64,000 nucleotides of DNA from Ursus arctos (GCF_023065955.2 NW_026622786.1:50887438-50951437), one strand, 5' to 3'. Counted from the stretch's first letter, positions 11,253-24,095 are shown. Notes: generated by a model not told the origin, from the letters alone. Translations and numbers: made by a program.

Positions 11253-12321
11253 AGAACAAAAATATTAACTCTGTGGAGGGAGCAGTGAGGCAGGTGATGG
11301 CGCCAGAAGTTTGGCTAGCAAAAGAGGTTGTGTTGAGTAATGGGAGAAAGAAGTCATGCCAGAAATACTGGTTCTGCTGCCTGGTCTGGAGTGTGACCTC
11401 CAGCAGAGATAAAGGGGGGGGCATTCAATCCGCAGGGGTCTGAAACTTTAGGCCGAGGTGGTGAAACAAGGAGGCAGCATTTTGGAAGATGGGATAGCTG
11501 CCAGTCCTTTGAAAGGCTGCAGGTAGGAAGGTCAAGTGCTACCAGACAAAACAGCTGCACGGACTGGAAACTAGTTCTAACCTAACAATCTACATTGGTT
11601 TACCAAAGTGGGGGGCAGTAGTCACTCATGTGTCAGTCAACAAATACTGTTTGTACGAAGCACCTCCTGCATGCCTGGCTGTATTGCAGGTACGGGGAGA
11701 CAACGGTGAGCAAATTGCCATGGCTTCTTCCTTCATGATGCTTAGAGTCCGTTGACAAGAACAGCCCGGTAGTAACAACGCACGTGTGCGCAGGTGGAGA
11801 CACGCGCTCTTGGTGCCCGTGGCAGTATCGGCGCGTTTTCAGAGGAGGGGCTGCGCAACAGAATCCCCTGTGCAAGGTACGAAAATGCAGATGCCCACCC
11901 CAGCTGCACCCCTCCTTTCTGCTCCGGCAGCACCACGTGCTCCTACTGCGCTCCCCATGCCCCCTTCGTGCAGCTGCCTCGGGGGCAGCCCCAAGAGACA
12001 GAGGACAGGGCCCCTTCCGCCTTGGCCCTCCATCCTCCTCCTCTGCGTGTGATGCCTCTCTCTTGGGGTCTTTTTCCCTCGTCCTCAACCTACAGCCCTC
12101 TACCCGTCTCTAGAAACTGTACTTGTGGATTTGCTAATGATTTCTGGTTGCTAAATACAATAGGGATCTACCGTCTCCCTCGGTGGACCGCGAGCTCTCT
12201 GAAGTTAGGGGCAGGTCTAATTCATCAGTAAGTGCTTCCGGAACAAAAGGAAACTTAAAGTGGTGTGAAATAGGACTGTGAATCTGCACCCCCTTTCAAC
12301 TTATTTTAAAATGCCCTTACA

Positions 12322-12414
12322 CAAGGGGCGCCTGGCTGGCTCAGTCCGTGGAGTGTATGACTCTTGATCTCAGGGTCTTAAGTTGGTAGAGATTACTAAA
12401 TAAATAAATAAAAC
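12322..12414 (+). mobile_element. Short CAN SINE with internal deletion, plus strand
   Basis: The head GGGGCGCCTGGCTGGCTCAGTCCG and the tail TACTAAATAAATAAATAAAAC are joined with most of the body missing, leaving about 90 bp. A perfect 16-bp target duplication, TTAAAATGCCCTTACA, flanks it (12306-12321 and 12415-12430). The intact duplication shows the copy inserted in this short form or lost its middle later without touching the ends. Confidence 0.9.
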
Positions 12415-13887
12415 TTAAAATGCCCTTACATAGACTTTAGACTCATCAGATTCGTAGTAAAATAAGGAAGAGATTTTCTCCAACACGTACAAGAGTGGCT
12501 TTAAGAACCAGCTGACTGTGTTGGTTGTTAATAGGCATCGTGGCTTAAATTCTGCTAAAATGACAGCTGGGGTGGGGGGAAGCAGCACATCTCACACAGA
12601 GAACTCCAATGGCCCACAAAGAGGTCAATGAAGTCATCAGGTTCTCAGGTGCATTTCCGAACTGACTTACCCTGACAGGCCCAGTAGGAAGCAGCCCTGT
12701 TCAATGATAGATTCTACTTATCGATGGTGGGTTAGTTAAGTGACTGCTTGCAAGGCCTTATAATAGAATTCTATAGAGCTGTTAAAAGGAATGATGCAAA
12801 CCCATACGGACTGATGCGGACCGATATATTATTGAGAGGTAAAAAGCGAGATGTAGATCAGAATACAGATGATGATCCCAAATATATGCTTGACAAGTGC
12901 ATTAAGTTTTTTTCTGGAAGAACATGTGAAGAACTGCTATAGCCTAAGAATGGAGGAAGAATTTCCACTGTATAGCTTTCTGAACGATTTGAATGTTTTT
13001 TTACCACGTGCAAGTATTATTGATATAATAAAAATTAACTAGCATCAAGAGTCATAACTTTCAGAAAAGCAATACTGAAGATCTTCTAAGGTCAAGAGAA
13101 AGGACCACCCTGTACAGTTTCCCAGGTAAAAGTCACTCTGGCAGGCAGCTGGTACCCACATCTCAGGGTGGCTTTGCTGCATTCTCCCTGACCTAAGAGC
13201 TCTCATGAAGGAATAAAAATATTGTTTCTTTATGATAAATGCTCCTGAAAGAAAGCCAGCTGCTTATGAAATAAAAAGAAGGTCAAGCCAGGAAAAAAAA
13301 CACGACTCTGAATAAATCAAAGATTAGAACATCAAATCTGGCAAGCGACTTGGAGCTCCGACATAAATGAGAGATGAAATCATTTGAGATAATGTCCCAG
13401 CCAAAATTTAATTGCTTTCATTTCAGAGTTATAGAATAATTATAGGTCATAAGAAGTTACTTAAACTGTATTGTATTTTACCCATTTTAAGGAGAAAATA
13501 ATATGCTATGATAGTATTTGCAAATGTGGGGATTCAAAATTTCTCCCAACTCAACCCTTGCAAACCTCAAGGGTCTATATGATAGTATTCAAGTGCTGTT
13601 ATTGCTTTTTGAAATGCTATCTCCCCCTGTGAGCAGCTCCTGAGAGCCTAGTCCATTACCTTCTCTTCTTCAATTTGCTTGGCACATAACATATTCAGTA
13701 ACTCTGTGTGCATGTGTGCATTTAGATATTTTATTTTTCTTCATTCAGTTAATTTCACAAATATTTACTGAGCACCTACTACGTGCCACTCACAGCGCTA
13801 GCACCTGTAAGTATGCACATGCGTGTAGTTACGTGTCCCCGACACCTAAATAAAAAAGACCCTACTGCATTTGTTTCTCACACATAC

Positions 13888-14046
13888 CACAAAGTTGAGG
13901 CTGGGAATTGGAGTCCTGTTCCTTCCAGTATATTCTATAATGGAGGAGGCAGCCCATTTGCTCCTGGGCTGGAACTTCATTCCATGAAATTAATACACTC
14001 CCCTTTTCCTCTGAGATGGCATTAATGTGGGGGCCACTCAGTGGTG
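13888..14046 (-). CDS. IL12RB2: IL12RB2 exon 12: first part of the membrane-proximal fibronectin III domain
   Basis: This exon has 52 full codons (159 nt, phase 1-1), with acceptor TTCTACTTTGCAG|CACC and donor TGTG|GTATGTG. The peptide starts [15 protein letters not shown] and continues with [15 protein letters not shown] and [17 protein letters not shown]. The acceptor lies 90 bp from the exon 11 donor. Similarity to the orthologue runs through the whole exon and stops exactly at both splice sites. Confidence 0.95.
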
Positions 14047-14136
14047 CTGCAAAGTAGAACACAGGAGGCTTTCGTCACCCTCCAAATCCAAACTGTTGAA
14101 ATAAAGCAAAACTTGGCAAAAAGTGTCAAGACTCAC
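14047..14136 (-). other. IL12RB2 intron 11 (90 bp)
   Basis: A very short intron with GTGAGT donor and TACTTTGCAG acceptor between two symmetric fibronectin III exons. It lies between two halves of the stalk (domain boundary) and carries no repeat. Confidence 0.93.
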
Positions 14137-14235
14137 CTTTGTGTTTAGAGTTAGCCCGGATGGAGCTGCCTCCTCTCTGGTCCCCCGACAGCGCATACAC
14201 GCTGATTTCGTAGCAGCTGTAGGGCTTTATGTTCT
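14137..14235 (-). CDS. IL12RB2: IL12RB2 exon 11: end of the second fibronectin III domain
   Basis: This exon has 32 full codons plus split codons at both ends (phase 1-1, 99 nt). The acceptor is TTTCCCTGCAG|AGAAC and the donor AAAG|GTGAGT. The peptide begins [15 protein letters not shown] and ends IRANSKHK. The [10 protein letters not shown] strand matches the orthologous closing strands of the domain. It has no ATG start of its own, so an ORF search with start codons misses it. It is separated from exon 12 by an intron of only 90 bp. Confidence 0.94.
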
Positions 14236-17127
14236 CTGCAGGGAAAAGGGAGTTCTTACAACAGGTTTGGCATCACGTATGAGTCACTAAAGGGAGACAG
14301 TTAAGTATCTGATACGGATGCATTCAAGGCACTTCTTTGCTTTCTTTAGTTTGAAGATAGTTCAAGTACAGTCCGGACTGAGGGTAAAGGGGTGACCTAG
14401 GTCACGAAATCTCAGCATCCGGTTTGCCAGTTGATGGCTTCTGGAAGCCACTGCTCCCACCTCCCAACTTCACCTCCTGGTGAACAGACAGGCCAACCTG
14501 AAGTGTCTTTCCAGGGTCATCACGATTAAGGAGACAAAAGCTATTGCACTTCCAACAAAGATTTAAATATAACCACACAGACTGCTTTTGAAACAGAACT
14601 CACTTTCAAGAAAAAAAACCTCACGGACTTCTACAAACAAATACTTTGCTGTTTACAGAGAAGTGCGGCTGGCGGTTTGCAGTCACAGAACCGGGACAGC
14701 TCTTCTCACTCCGGACATGCTTAGCAGGATCGGCCCCATGCGGCTGAGACTAACTGGGCACGCTCAGGGCAATCCAACCTCTCCTTCTGTCCCTCCTTCC
14801 CCGCGTTCCCCTCCGTGCTCCAGTCAGATTACACCTGCTTCACAGCCGGGAGGTTAGAAGACACCTGGGAATGTTAATGCTACTTCCTAGCTTTTAAAAT
14901 GCCACACTTTGCAATTTTCTGTCCGTCATGACGTTGGCTGGCAAGCTGCTCATTCCTGTCAAAACTCCTTATTTCCATGAGTTTCAGATTCTACTTCCTG
15001 TAAAGAAAAGGCCCTTTTCATAGATACTGCCCATGACAGATCTTTAAATGTCCAAGGAAATTTAAAGGGAAATGAGAGAGAATCCCTACCAGGCAACTAT
15101 AGGGCATATGGTCAGCGTAAGGACTCTCTCCCACAGTGTTTAATGCCCTGCCGTAGGCAGATCGGGTCCCCTCCACCGACAATTGATGAGGGCTTAACAT
15201 TTCATTTTTGAGGAAGAGGAATTTTATATCACAGAATAATTTACTCAATCATGTTTTATATGAAAATCCATTGTCCCTTAAATAGTCCAGCAAGTACCCT
15301 ACATAAAGCTCAGATGTGCAACCAGTACTGTCAGAAGAGACCACGAGGAGATTCAAACCCATGCCATGGTGAGTTCTCATTTGTATTCATGAATCAAGTG
15401 ATACGGAGAAAAGGACAGCTTAGTCCAGTCATCCAAAGATTCTTCGCGGTGGCATGCAGACCCAGAAGCTGAAAGGGCAACACGGAACATGGAATCATAT
15501 TTCATTTGGGAGAGGGTTGGGCCCGGCTGCTGTCTCTAGTCCTGCAAGTAGCCGACCAACCACCGTGCTTGTGCAGGTGTGGGAATTCCAGATGAGCTCA
15601 TTAAGCAAATAGTATCGTTGCATTTTGCCGTGCAAAACCTGAGCTCAGGGCAGAGGCTGTGGGCTTCCTCTTGTGAACACCCCACCTACCCTTAAAGGAG
15701 GAGGGAACAAAGCAGGGCTCCACAACTTAGCTGACATTTCCCTTTGCAGGAAGAGGAGAGCCCTAACGAGCTTATTCCCTGGTTCGGACCTTAGGGACTC
15801 CTGTTTTATTGGCTAATTCTTACACATACACGCCCTAATCATTAGCTTTCAAAAATTCATCTCAAAACTTCCTCAGCTTTGCTGTCCAGTGCACAACGTC
15901 CACATTCCTAAGATCTTTATCTCTTTCTACAGGCTGGCCCCAACTTCCGGGCTCATTTCCCACTACTCCTGTGCATACATATATACCTGGCACCCTTGGG
16001 CAAAGGCTCTGACTCCATGTTTATAAACTACCTCTTTGGTGCGTTTTTTGCAGAAAGCTGTTTTCACCTAATAAGTATGGGAGAAGACACACATTTATGA
16101 TCAATAATGAGGAGTGATCACAGAGGAAATACAGTGGGAGCATGCAGAAGAGGGACCCAAATAGCCTAGGCACTGGGGAAAGCATTTCTAGATACCTACG
16201 GATTTCTACCTATTTGTAAAAGGAGTGGCTCTATGTGGTCAGAATCATTTTTACCCACGAAAGACAGTACTGATGGTCTCTAGCCTAGGCCCCACCAACC
16301 TATAACCCAAGAGCTGGATTGTATTCTGGCCTCCACAACATACTCCAGAACACGCAATGCTGCCCCAGCCAGATGCTGGGAAAGCGCTGGTCAGGATCTG
16401 ATGGCACGGAGTCACCTTACTGACTGGAGAGTGCCATACTGAATCCATACATATGAATTACTTAATTTTTTAAGTGTTTATTTCCAGAATGTAACATCAA
16501 TAGCTAACCCACAGTGTTTTCAAGCAGGGGAATAGCTTTAATTAATGAAGTTATTTTACCCAGTATTGTACTGATTTCAAATGAGTATTTCTAAAATGCT
16601 TAAAAATGTTTTAGTTCCCTAAATATGCAAAACATTCTTTCTTGTCATCTCTTTTATGGTATTCGAGTAGTATTACAGAAATTCTAAAAGGAAGAAACTA
16701 TAGGGACCACAGGGCTCAAACTATCTCACAGAGGTCAATCCTAATATAGTTTATAATAAGCATTTACAATTTTGTAGCAGTTTGTAGTTCAGTAAATGTC
16801 TTTTCTATCCACTGTTTCATTTGATCTGATGGGCATAAGAGCCCTAAAGGGAAGTTGGTTCTACTGCAACAATCTAGGGACAGGGAATGCATCACCCTGA
16901 GGGCCACTTGATTGTCCTGTTAGAGACTATCACATGTAAGGCAATTTCTTTCTCAAAACTGAACTGATATCTGCCTTATAATTTCCATCTGGAGGACTCA
17001 ATTTTGTTCTCCAGAGCAACAAAGGACACATATTCTTTCTCAGGTATACATCAAAGCCAGCAACAGCCATCAAACTGCTCACCCCCATCTAGAATTCTCT
17101 TCTATAGGCTACATGGTTCCCATGTTA

Positions 17128-17272
17128 TTACAATTACTATTATTATTTTAAAGCAGGCTCCACACCCAGCATGGAGCCCAGTGCGGGGCTTGAACTCACA
17201 ACCCTGAGATCAAGACCTGAGCTGAGATCAAGAGTCAGATGCTTAACCAACTGAGCCACCCAGTTGCCCCTA
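17128..17272 (-). mobile_element. CAN SINE (older, short-bodied), minus strand
   Basis: The plus strand reads TTTTAAAGCAGGCTCCACACCCAGCATGGAGCCCAGTGCGGGGCTTGAACTCACAACCCTGAGATCAAG and ends GAGCCACCCAGTTGCCCC. The target duplication is imperfect (ATGGTTCCCATGTTA / ATGATTCCCACATTA), so this is an older copy than its neighbour at 17492. Confidence 0.88.
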
Positions 17273-17491
17273 AATGATTCCCACATTAAAAGTTCCAGAC
17301 CCCTAATGACTTGTTCATCTTCCTCTGATGTTCACTGGGTTATCTAGACAACACTATCTTTAGGTGTAGTGATGACAACTGAACACAACCCACTAGAAGT
17401 CTGAACAGCTAAACTGTGAAAGAGATCCATGGTTAAGGGCTAGCTCACGTACTTACTGTTTTGTGCTGTGTTCTGCTCATTTCATTTGTCT

Positions 17492-17704
17492 TTTTTTTTT
17501 TAAAGATTATTTATCTGTTTATTTATTTGACAGAGAGAGAGAGAGAAAGTCAGAGAGAGAGGGAACACAAGCAGGGGAAGTGGGAGAGGAAGAAGCAGGC
17601 TCCCAGCGGAGCAGGGAGCCCAATGCGGGGCTCGATCCCAGCACCCTGGAATCACGCCCTGAGCCGAAGGCAGATGCTTAACAACTGAGCCACCCAGGCG
17701 CCCC
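17492..17704 (-). mobile_element. CAN SINE, minus strand
   Basis: A full-length copy with T-run, (GA)n body, GCTCGATCCCAGCACCCTGG block and GAGCCACCCAGGCGCCCC head. A perfect 15-bp target duplication TCATTTCATTTGTCT lies at 17477-17491 and 17705-17719, indicating a fairly recent insertion. Confidence 0.95.
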
Positions 17705-17854
17705 TCATTTCATTTGTCTTGTCTCCATAGGCAGGGTATGCGTATCGTCTCAGGCAGGTGTAATGATGGCCATGGCGTCATAAAATATTATAGAATTTAG
17801 AGTTTGAAACCTATGAGAATCTTAGCCCTATCAAGTATAATAACAACAGTGACA

Positions 17855-18100
17855 GCTAAATTATCAAGTACTTAAAATGCATGAGGCACTGTTCACAATG
17901 TTTTCTCTACATTTATTCAGTTAGTCCTCACAATAACCCAACGAGGTAAGTATTACTATTTCCCTCATTTGACAGATAAGGAAACTGAGGCAGAGAGAAG
18001 TTAAGTAATTTTCCGTAGGTCACACAGCCTTAAGTGACAGAGACAGGGCTTAAACCCAGATAGTCTGGTTGCAGAACCTGCACTTTTTACTATGCTAAGC
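17855..18100 (+). repeat. MIR SINE
   Basis: A well-preserved MIR: CATTTGACAGATAAGGAAACTGAGGCAGAGAGAAGTTAAGTAATTT, then CACACAGCC and GGGCTTAAACCCAGATAGTCTGG. This is an ancient mammalian Pol III SINE. Confidence 0.88.
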
Positions 18101-18686
18101 TTTTTCCTAAAAGTGACACTGACGAAGTTCTGTCCGATCATTTTAATATCTTTTCAGATGCTTTCTATCACTTGATAGAAACCACTGACAGATTTGGATT
18201 TGAGGACTGAGATGCTGATTACCATATAGATAATTCTGGATTTATTATCACACAAATAATATGCAGCAGAATTGAGAATGAAAGATCTCCTGATTTCCTC
18301 ATCTGTACAATGGGTATAATTAAACACTCACTGCATATGATTGTTCTGAGAATTACATAAACTCCCAAATGAAGGGTGCCCATCACACTGACTGGTTACT
18401 ACTTAACTTTCAGCCATGCTTGTTTGGTTCAATGATACATTTGTCTTAAATGGTTCTGTGTGAGGCACATGAATTTTCCATAAGTACTAGAGTTTTTGGT
18501 CAATCAGTTGGTCTTCTGTGGCTGCAGTGCTGTATTCTAAGGTGCTGTCCTGAAGGACTCTAGGTCACCACTGTCCCTTTTATGCAGCTGCCTATAATTG
18601 AAGAAGGTTCTGGGTTCCCAACTGCGATTTCTTATAAAAAAAAAAAGTGAACTTAAAAGCTTTCGAAAAGGTGAACAATTAAGTAC

Positions 18687-18887
18687 CTGAAATCAGAGCA
18701 GACACATTGTAGGGGGTAGTCCGCAGCCAGTTCAGAGGGGGCTGCGTGCCACCCCTGGGATGAAGTTCCCTCCATTCCACCACATACTCCTGGACAGCAG
18801 GTGCAGCTTTCCCTGGAGGCTCCCACGTCACCATAATGTTGTCCCCACCCTTCGAGTTTGCAGACACCTGGCGAGGAGCCGGCAACC
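18687..18887 (-). CDS. IL12RB2: IL12RB2 exon 10: first part of the second fibronectin III domain
   Basis: This exon has 66 full codons between split Gly and split Glu (phase 1 at both ends, 201 nt). The acceptor is CCCAAAAAG|GGTTGCC, with a C/T-rich tract upstream interrupted by CCCCAAAAA, and the donor TTTCAG|GTACTT. The peptide opens [14 protein letters not shown], passes through [15 protein letters not shown] and ends with PYNVSALIS, which includes sequon NVS. Because it is symmetric, its loss would keep the reading frame. It lies 7.8 kb downstream of exon 9. Confidence 0.94.
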
Positions 18888-19149
18888 CTTTTTGGGGAAA
18901 AAGGGGGAAGCACAAAAACAAAATCACAGGTGGATAAAGATATAAAAAACAATTCATTCCGGCAAAATTTTACGAAGAACCAATTTCTCGTTAAGAACTT
19001 CAGATTTGTTCTTTTAAGTGCAAGGACCCCTGTGCAGGGTTATTTGTGGAATTATTTTCCCCTTCATCTTGCACTTCTGTGTCCCCAAAGGTACCTGCTG
19101 TAGTGACATATGCATCTTTCTAATCTACCTCCCAGATGTTTATTTAGAG

Positions 19150-21115
19150 ATCTATGCATCCTTGAAAGTTAGTGTGGCTTTGTGCTTGTGTTCTGTGTTT
19201 CCATGAAACGTGCTGGGAGTAAGTTTAATGCTTTTTCTTACTTTTTCCTTCCCACTCAATATTATATTTCAGAATACGTCCATCCTGCTGCTATATGTAA
19301 ATCCAGCTCATTCCTTCCAACAGCTACCTCACACCTCTTTCTGTCCAGTCTCCAAGTGACGACGAGGAGGATCCTTCCAACTCCTTGCTAACACAAACAA
19401 GGATACAATGAACATTCTCTTGCATGTCCTCATGTGTGCCTGTGCAAGAATGTCTCTGGATATATCTGCACAGAGCTACTCAATTATAGAGTAAATTCAC
19501 ACATTCGTTCATTAAACACGGCCAGAGTGATCTCTAAAATAGCCAATCAGTTGACACTCCAACAAGAAAAGCATGAGGATTCTTATTTCCCCACCAACAG
19601 CTGGTATTCTCTGACTTTCAAATGTTTGCCAATCTGGTACATGCAAAGGGGCATTTAACTGCGGTTTTATTTTGGTTTTCTGGTATCTTTTTTTTTTTTT
19701 TTTATAAATCGTTTTCCAATTTCTTATGAAGCTGAGCTTTTCTTTATATATTACGAGCAATCTGACTTCCCCCTCTGTAAACTCCCTGCTCATATACTTA
19801 ACTCATGTTTTCTGTTGAGTTTCCTGTCTTTTCTCTGATTTACAGAAATAGGTTTTATATTCTAGATATCAATCATTAGTTTTCAGCACTAGAAATATAC
19901 TTCACTCCTTCAACTCCCTGATAACTTTATGATGTGTTCATTGCACATAAATATTTACTTTGATGTAGGTAAATTTATCTATGGCTTGTATATTTTGAGT
20001 CTTGTTTATGAAATTCTTTCATCCTGGGATCACAAAGATACTCAACTACATTTTCTTCTATTGGCTTTTGGTTTTACCTTCCCCCATTTAAATTTTTAAT
20101 CCAAATCTAGCTAAAAGCCTTTTTTTTTAAGGGAATAGATTTTATTGTATCTTTCCATACTGTGAGTCGATTTTTGCAAATGTGATACCATCCCTAACAT
20201 ATACCAAGTTCCATATATTCATGGGTCCATGTCTGGGGTCAACTTCTTTGCTAGAACACACTATTGACATTACTAGGTATTGTGATGTCTGATTACCTGG
20301 TTGGTAAAATCCCTTCCTCATTTTTCCCTTCATTTTTCAAAGTGGTCCTGGATATTCATGACACTTTATTCTTCCATATAGCTTTTAGAATCAGTGTATC
20401 AGAGTCCCCAGAAATTCCAGCTGGTATTTTTTATTGGAATTGTTAAATTGTTCCATTCATAAGTATACTGTTTCATTGAAATTATTCAGGTCCTCTTTAA
20501 AAGCCCCAACTCCTCCATTCTTTGTTACAGGTTAATTCCTAGACACTTTATACCTTGAGTTTGCAATTTAAAAGGCATCTTATTTTCTACCACTTATCCT
20601 ACCATTAATTTGTGTGTGTTATTCTTATTTCTAGCGAACCTGCTAAAATTTCTAATTAGTTCTAATAATTTATCTATTGCCCTTGTTGAGTTTTCCATGT
20701 AGTAAACTTATTAGCGGCACACGTAAAATATCTCCTCCTTCCAATCTTTAAATTAAATCTTTTATTCCTTTTTTGTTTTTATCTTGTTGCAAATTTTAAA
20801 GAGAATGTGCCTACCTATCTTTATTAGGATGATATTTGCTGTAGGTTTTCGGTAGAAAGTCTTTAAAAACTAAAATTTTTCTTTTTCCTTCATAGTGCTC
20901 CAATAGGTTTATTTCTATAAAGTACTGTTTATTTACTAAAATATTATTTTTCACCAAATACTTTTCTACATCCATTAAAAACATATCCCTTTTCTCTCTT
21001 TTTTATTATTGTGGTGAATTGCGTTAATACATTTTTCTGATGTTGATCCATCTTTGTATTCTTGGGGTCAATCCTGTTGATCATTCTGCACTAATTTGTT
21101 TTCGTCTCTCCCCCC
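19150..21115 (-). mobile_element. Ancient L1 (L1M-type) fragment, minus strand
   Basis: The plus strand reads as the reverse complement of L1 3' UTR and ORF2, for example AATTGCGTTAATACATTTTTCTGATGTTGATCCATCTTTGTATTCTTGGGGTCAATCCTGTTGATCATT, a known antisense L1 ORF2 block. It has many stops and indels and lies in the same orientation as the host gene. Confidence 0.75.
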
Positions 21116-23489
21116 CCCTTTTTTTGCAGAAACTTTTAAAAAACGGATCTTATGCCTTAGAGAAGTGCTAAGTTCACAGCAGCATGACTGGAAGGTGCGA
21201 GGTTTTCCGTAATCTCCCCACCCCCACATGCGCACAGCCTGCCCAGCTGCTGACATCGCTCCAGAGCGGTACACCAGCGTGGTATACGCCACCGAAAGAT
21301 TTTTTATAAACATTTTCAAGTATTTTCCCCCTTCATTTAGTTTTTTCTGGTACTGGGGCTCCTTTTAAGTAGTTGTCATAACTTCTCTTTCTATTCTTTC
21401 CATGTTTTAACTTTTCTCATGTTTTGACTTCTTTCCCCGTTCTGGATGCCTTTTGGAAGAGACTCTCACGCAATCTTCTGCTCACTCATTCAGTCTTCAG
21501 ATGAGTCCTTTCTGCTATCCAACCCATTGGCTGCGTTCTTGATTTCAACAACGAACTTTCCATACTGAATCTCTTTATTTGGGGCTTTTCATAACCATCT
21601 AATTCTGACTGAGTTATGTTTCTAGCATCCTCCCTAATCTTTCTAAGGATACTTGTTATGCTTATTTAAACTCTCATTCTTTCTGTTGCATTAGTGAGAT
21701 TTCCTACGGTACAGGTTGCTTTTCCCAGAATGTGTGCCTCTCAGTTTCTCCTAATTTTCTCCTTTGGGATCTTGTGTTATTTTCTTGGATTGCTCAGCAG
21801 CCTTGGCCTTTATCTTTCTGTGGGAGGAGAGTGAAGGTTTTCCCTTAGCTTGTGCTTCTCCAGGCAAGTTCAGGTGGGGAGGAGGAGCTATTCAGGGTGG
21901 AAAGCTCCAGGCCAGAGAGCCTACGCAGGGATGTAGCCTGAGCTCTACCTGTCCCCAGGCTTCCCTGAGTTACACCTGGTACCTTCAGAACCTACCCATG
22001 CCTCTATGGCTGGCACTGCTCTTCATGGGGAATTGAGGCTGTTACTCTCTTTTGTAATTGCTGGGCACATGGGGTGGATGGCAGGAGAAATCTCAAGAGC
22101 CAGCCAGCTCACAGGTACTCTTTGCTCTCAGACCCCCTCCACAATTAGGTGTCAGGGCTTCCCTGAAGTTACTCTGTTCTGCTCTCTGGGCTTCCCTGCT
22201 CCATAGCAGAAATGTCCAATCAATGATCATATCAGGGCAACATGAGCAAGAAGAAGTAGTAAAAACAGAAAGTGCTACCACAGTGCTCCCCCGTATCACT
22301 ATTCCCCACTGCACTCAGCCATCTATCCTGTCCCTCTTGTGGCATCCTCAGAATTGTGCTTGGTGGTGAGAACCTGTAACCTGTGCATTGCCTATTCTGC
22401 CAGGGAATGGAATTCCCCACTAGGGGTTCCCTTATATTCATTTGCCTTGGTACTGGATATCTTGGCTATGCCACAAGATTTTTTTTTTTTTTTGAGAATG
22501 AAATGCATTCATTTAGTAAATATTTATTGAGCGCCTATAGGTTCCAGTATCCTTTGGCAGGTGACGGGCTAAAATAGCCAAAGAGCCCTTCTTTCCAAAG
22601 AAAGCAATGAGCTAAGCAAATCAACTTGGCATTGCCCTGTCTGAGTCATCCTATTTACCAGGAACCAGCCTGAATTTCCTTCCCATGATGTTTGCCAGGG
22701 CACGTTCTCTCCTTCAGAACTCTGCTAACAATTCACCTTCTTTCTGTCACCTTTCAAAATTATTTCTTTAGCCTCAATCATTCAACTTTCCATCTCCTTT
22801 TCCCCCGAGAGCTTCTGAACAGAGTTATGAAATTCATAAGGTATTTGGAATACATGCCCACCTAAGAGACAGGTGGCCTGGTTTTTCGGTCCAGCTCTGC
22901 CACTAATTGGATGTATGGTCTTGGCTAATTTCCTTCACCTCCTGGGGCCTCTGTTTCTGACATCTGTGTGGGTCTCTGTTTATGACTGTACTGGCTTCTG
23001 ACTCTTCCCGTAGTTTCAGGAATTCTTGAGCACAGGGACTGGTCTGAAATATTAAACACGTTTTTACTTGTTGACTGCAGGGTTGAGCACACATTCGATT
23101 TTCATCGTAAACCAACAAAATCACTCTTATGTTTCTTTATAGGCAATGCTGTGGCAGGTGCTTTTTACAACAAAGTTGTCCCTACTTTCTCAAAACCAAC
23201 ATAATTCTGCCTGGGGAGGGGGAGGCACATTACTTTCCTTTCCTAAAAGGAAAGCTATATATGTAAGTAGTGTGAACATACGCTGAAAGAGAGGGAGACA
23301 AAATCATGCTATGCTATTCCTACAGATCATTCAGAATGTGTGTGAGACAAGAGCACTCAAAGATGGGATGCTGTAATTTGCCAATGTGCCCTCCATGTCA
23401 CTCTGGGATACACAGAGTATTGGGTGTTTGTATTAGGTGGTTAAGATGTGGTCTTAGGAGAGACAATAGACCCTTGAGATTCCAAGATT

Positions 23490-24095
23490 TCCAGGACCAG
23501 GACCCTCTTAGTTACAGCTCAGTTCAAGTACTACCCTATCTTACCTCCCCTGCATGTTCATCCTTATTGAACCTCATCCTTATGCAACACCTGTCAAATC
23601 CGGGAGGAACAGGTGTTCCTCTTACCTCTCTCTTTGACACTGGTTTTCATCATCTTCCCACTCCCCATGGACCTCAATCCATTAATTAACTCCTCTCTCC
23701 CCTTTATCTCCAAACTCTTCTCTACCTGATTCTTTTCCTCAACTTGCACGTTTGCTCAGATCTTATTTAAAGCAAACCCTCATGCCCACACACCTCCACT
23801 CCCTCACCTGGCTCCCACCAACTTGTCTCTCCATACCCCAGTCACATGTTGCCTCCATACCCCAGTCACAGGCATCCTCTCCAGGCCCATGCTTCATCTT
23901 TCCTCTGTTCCTGGTTACCTGGGCATCCCTCTAATCTCACACTTATTATACTGCACCATAGTTTCCTTGTTTATGTCTGTCCCTCCCATGTGACTGAATA
24001 TAACTGGAGGACCTCAACAGTATTTTTAACCTAGTTGTTGGATTCTAGCTCCCTTATGTAGTATATGCTCAGTAAATGACTGTTGAATGGATAAA
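23490..24095. repeat. L2 LINE 3' end fragment
   Basis: Phrases such as CACACTTATTATACTGCACCATAG, TTTATGTCTGTCCCTCCCATGTGACTG and TATATGCTCAGTAAATGACTGTTGAATGGA match the L2 3' terminus (GCTCAATAAATATTTGTTGAATGA type ending). It is decayed and the edges are approximate. Confidence 0.7.

Larger units (their letters stand above)
9527..13887 (-). other. IL12RB2 intron 12
   Basis: This 4.4 kb intron has no gene. It holds two CAN SINEs, a CA microsatellite and MIR/L2-like pieces (about 10690-10760, 11630-11760 and 13740-13810). It also holds a moderately GC-rich stretch (about 11770-12060) that I cannot classify. Confidence 0.85.
14236..18686 (-). other. IL12RB2 intron 10
   Basis: This 4.5 kb intron has no gene. 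It holds two minus-strand CAN SINEs and one MIR near its upstream end. The stretch 14240-17100 shows nothing I can name. Confidence 0.85.

Noticed and set aside
11174..11443. Open frames rich in Thr-His or Cys-Val
   Set aside because: These are translations of the CA microsatellite.
11633..12231. Overlapping open frames up to 151 aa on both strands in a GC-rich patch
   Set aside because: Frames are open on both strands at once, which points to base composition. I saw no domain, splice context or start context.
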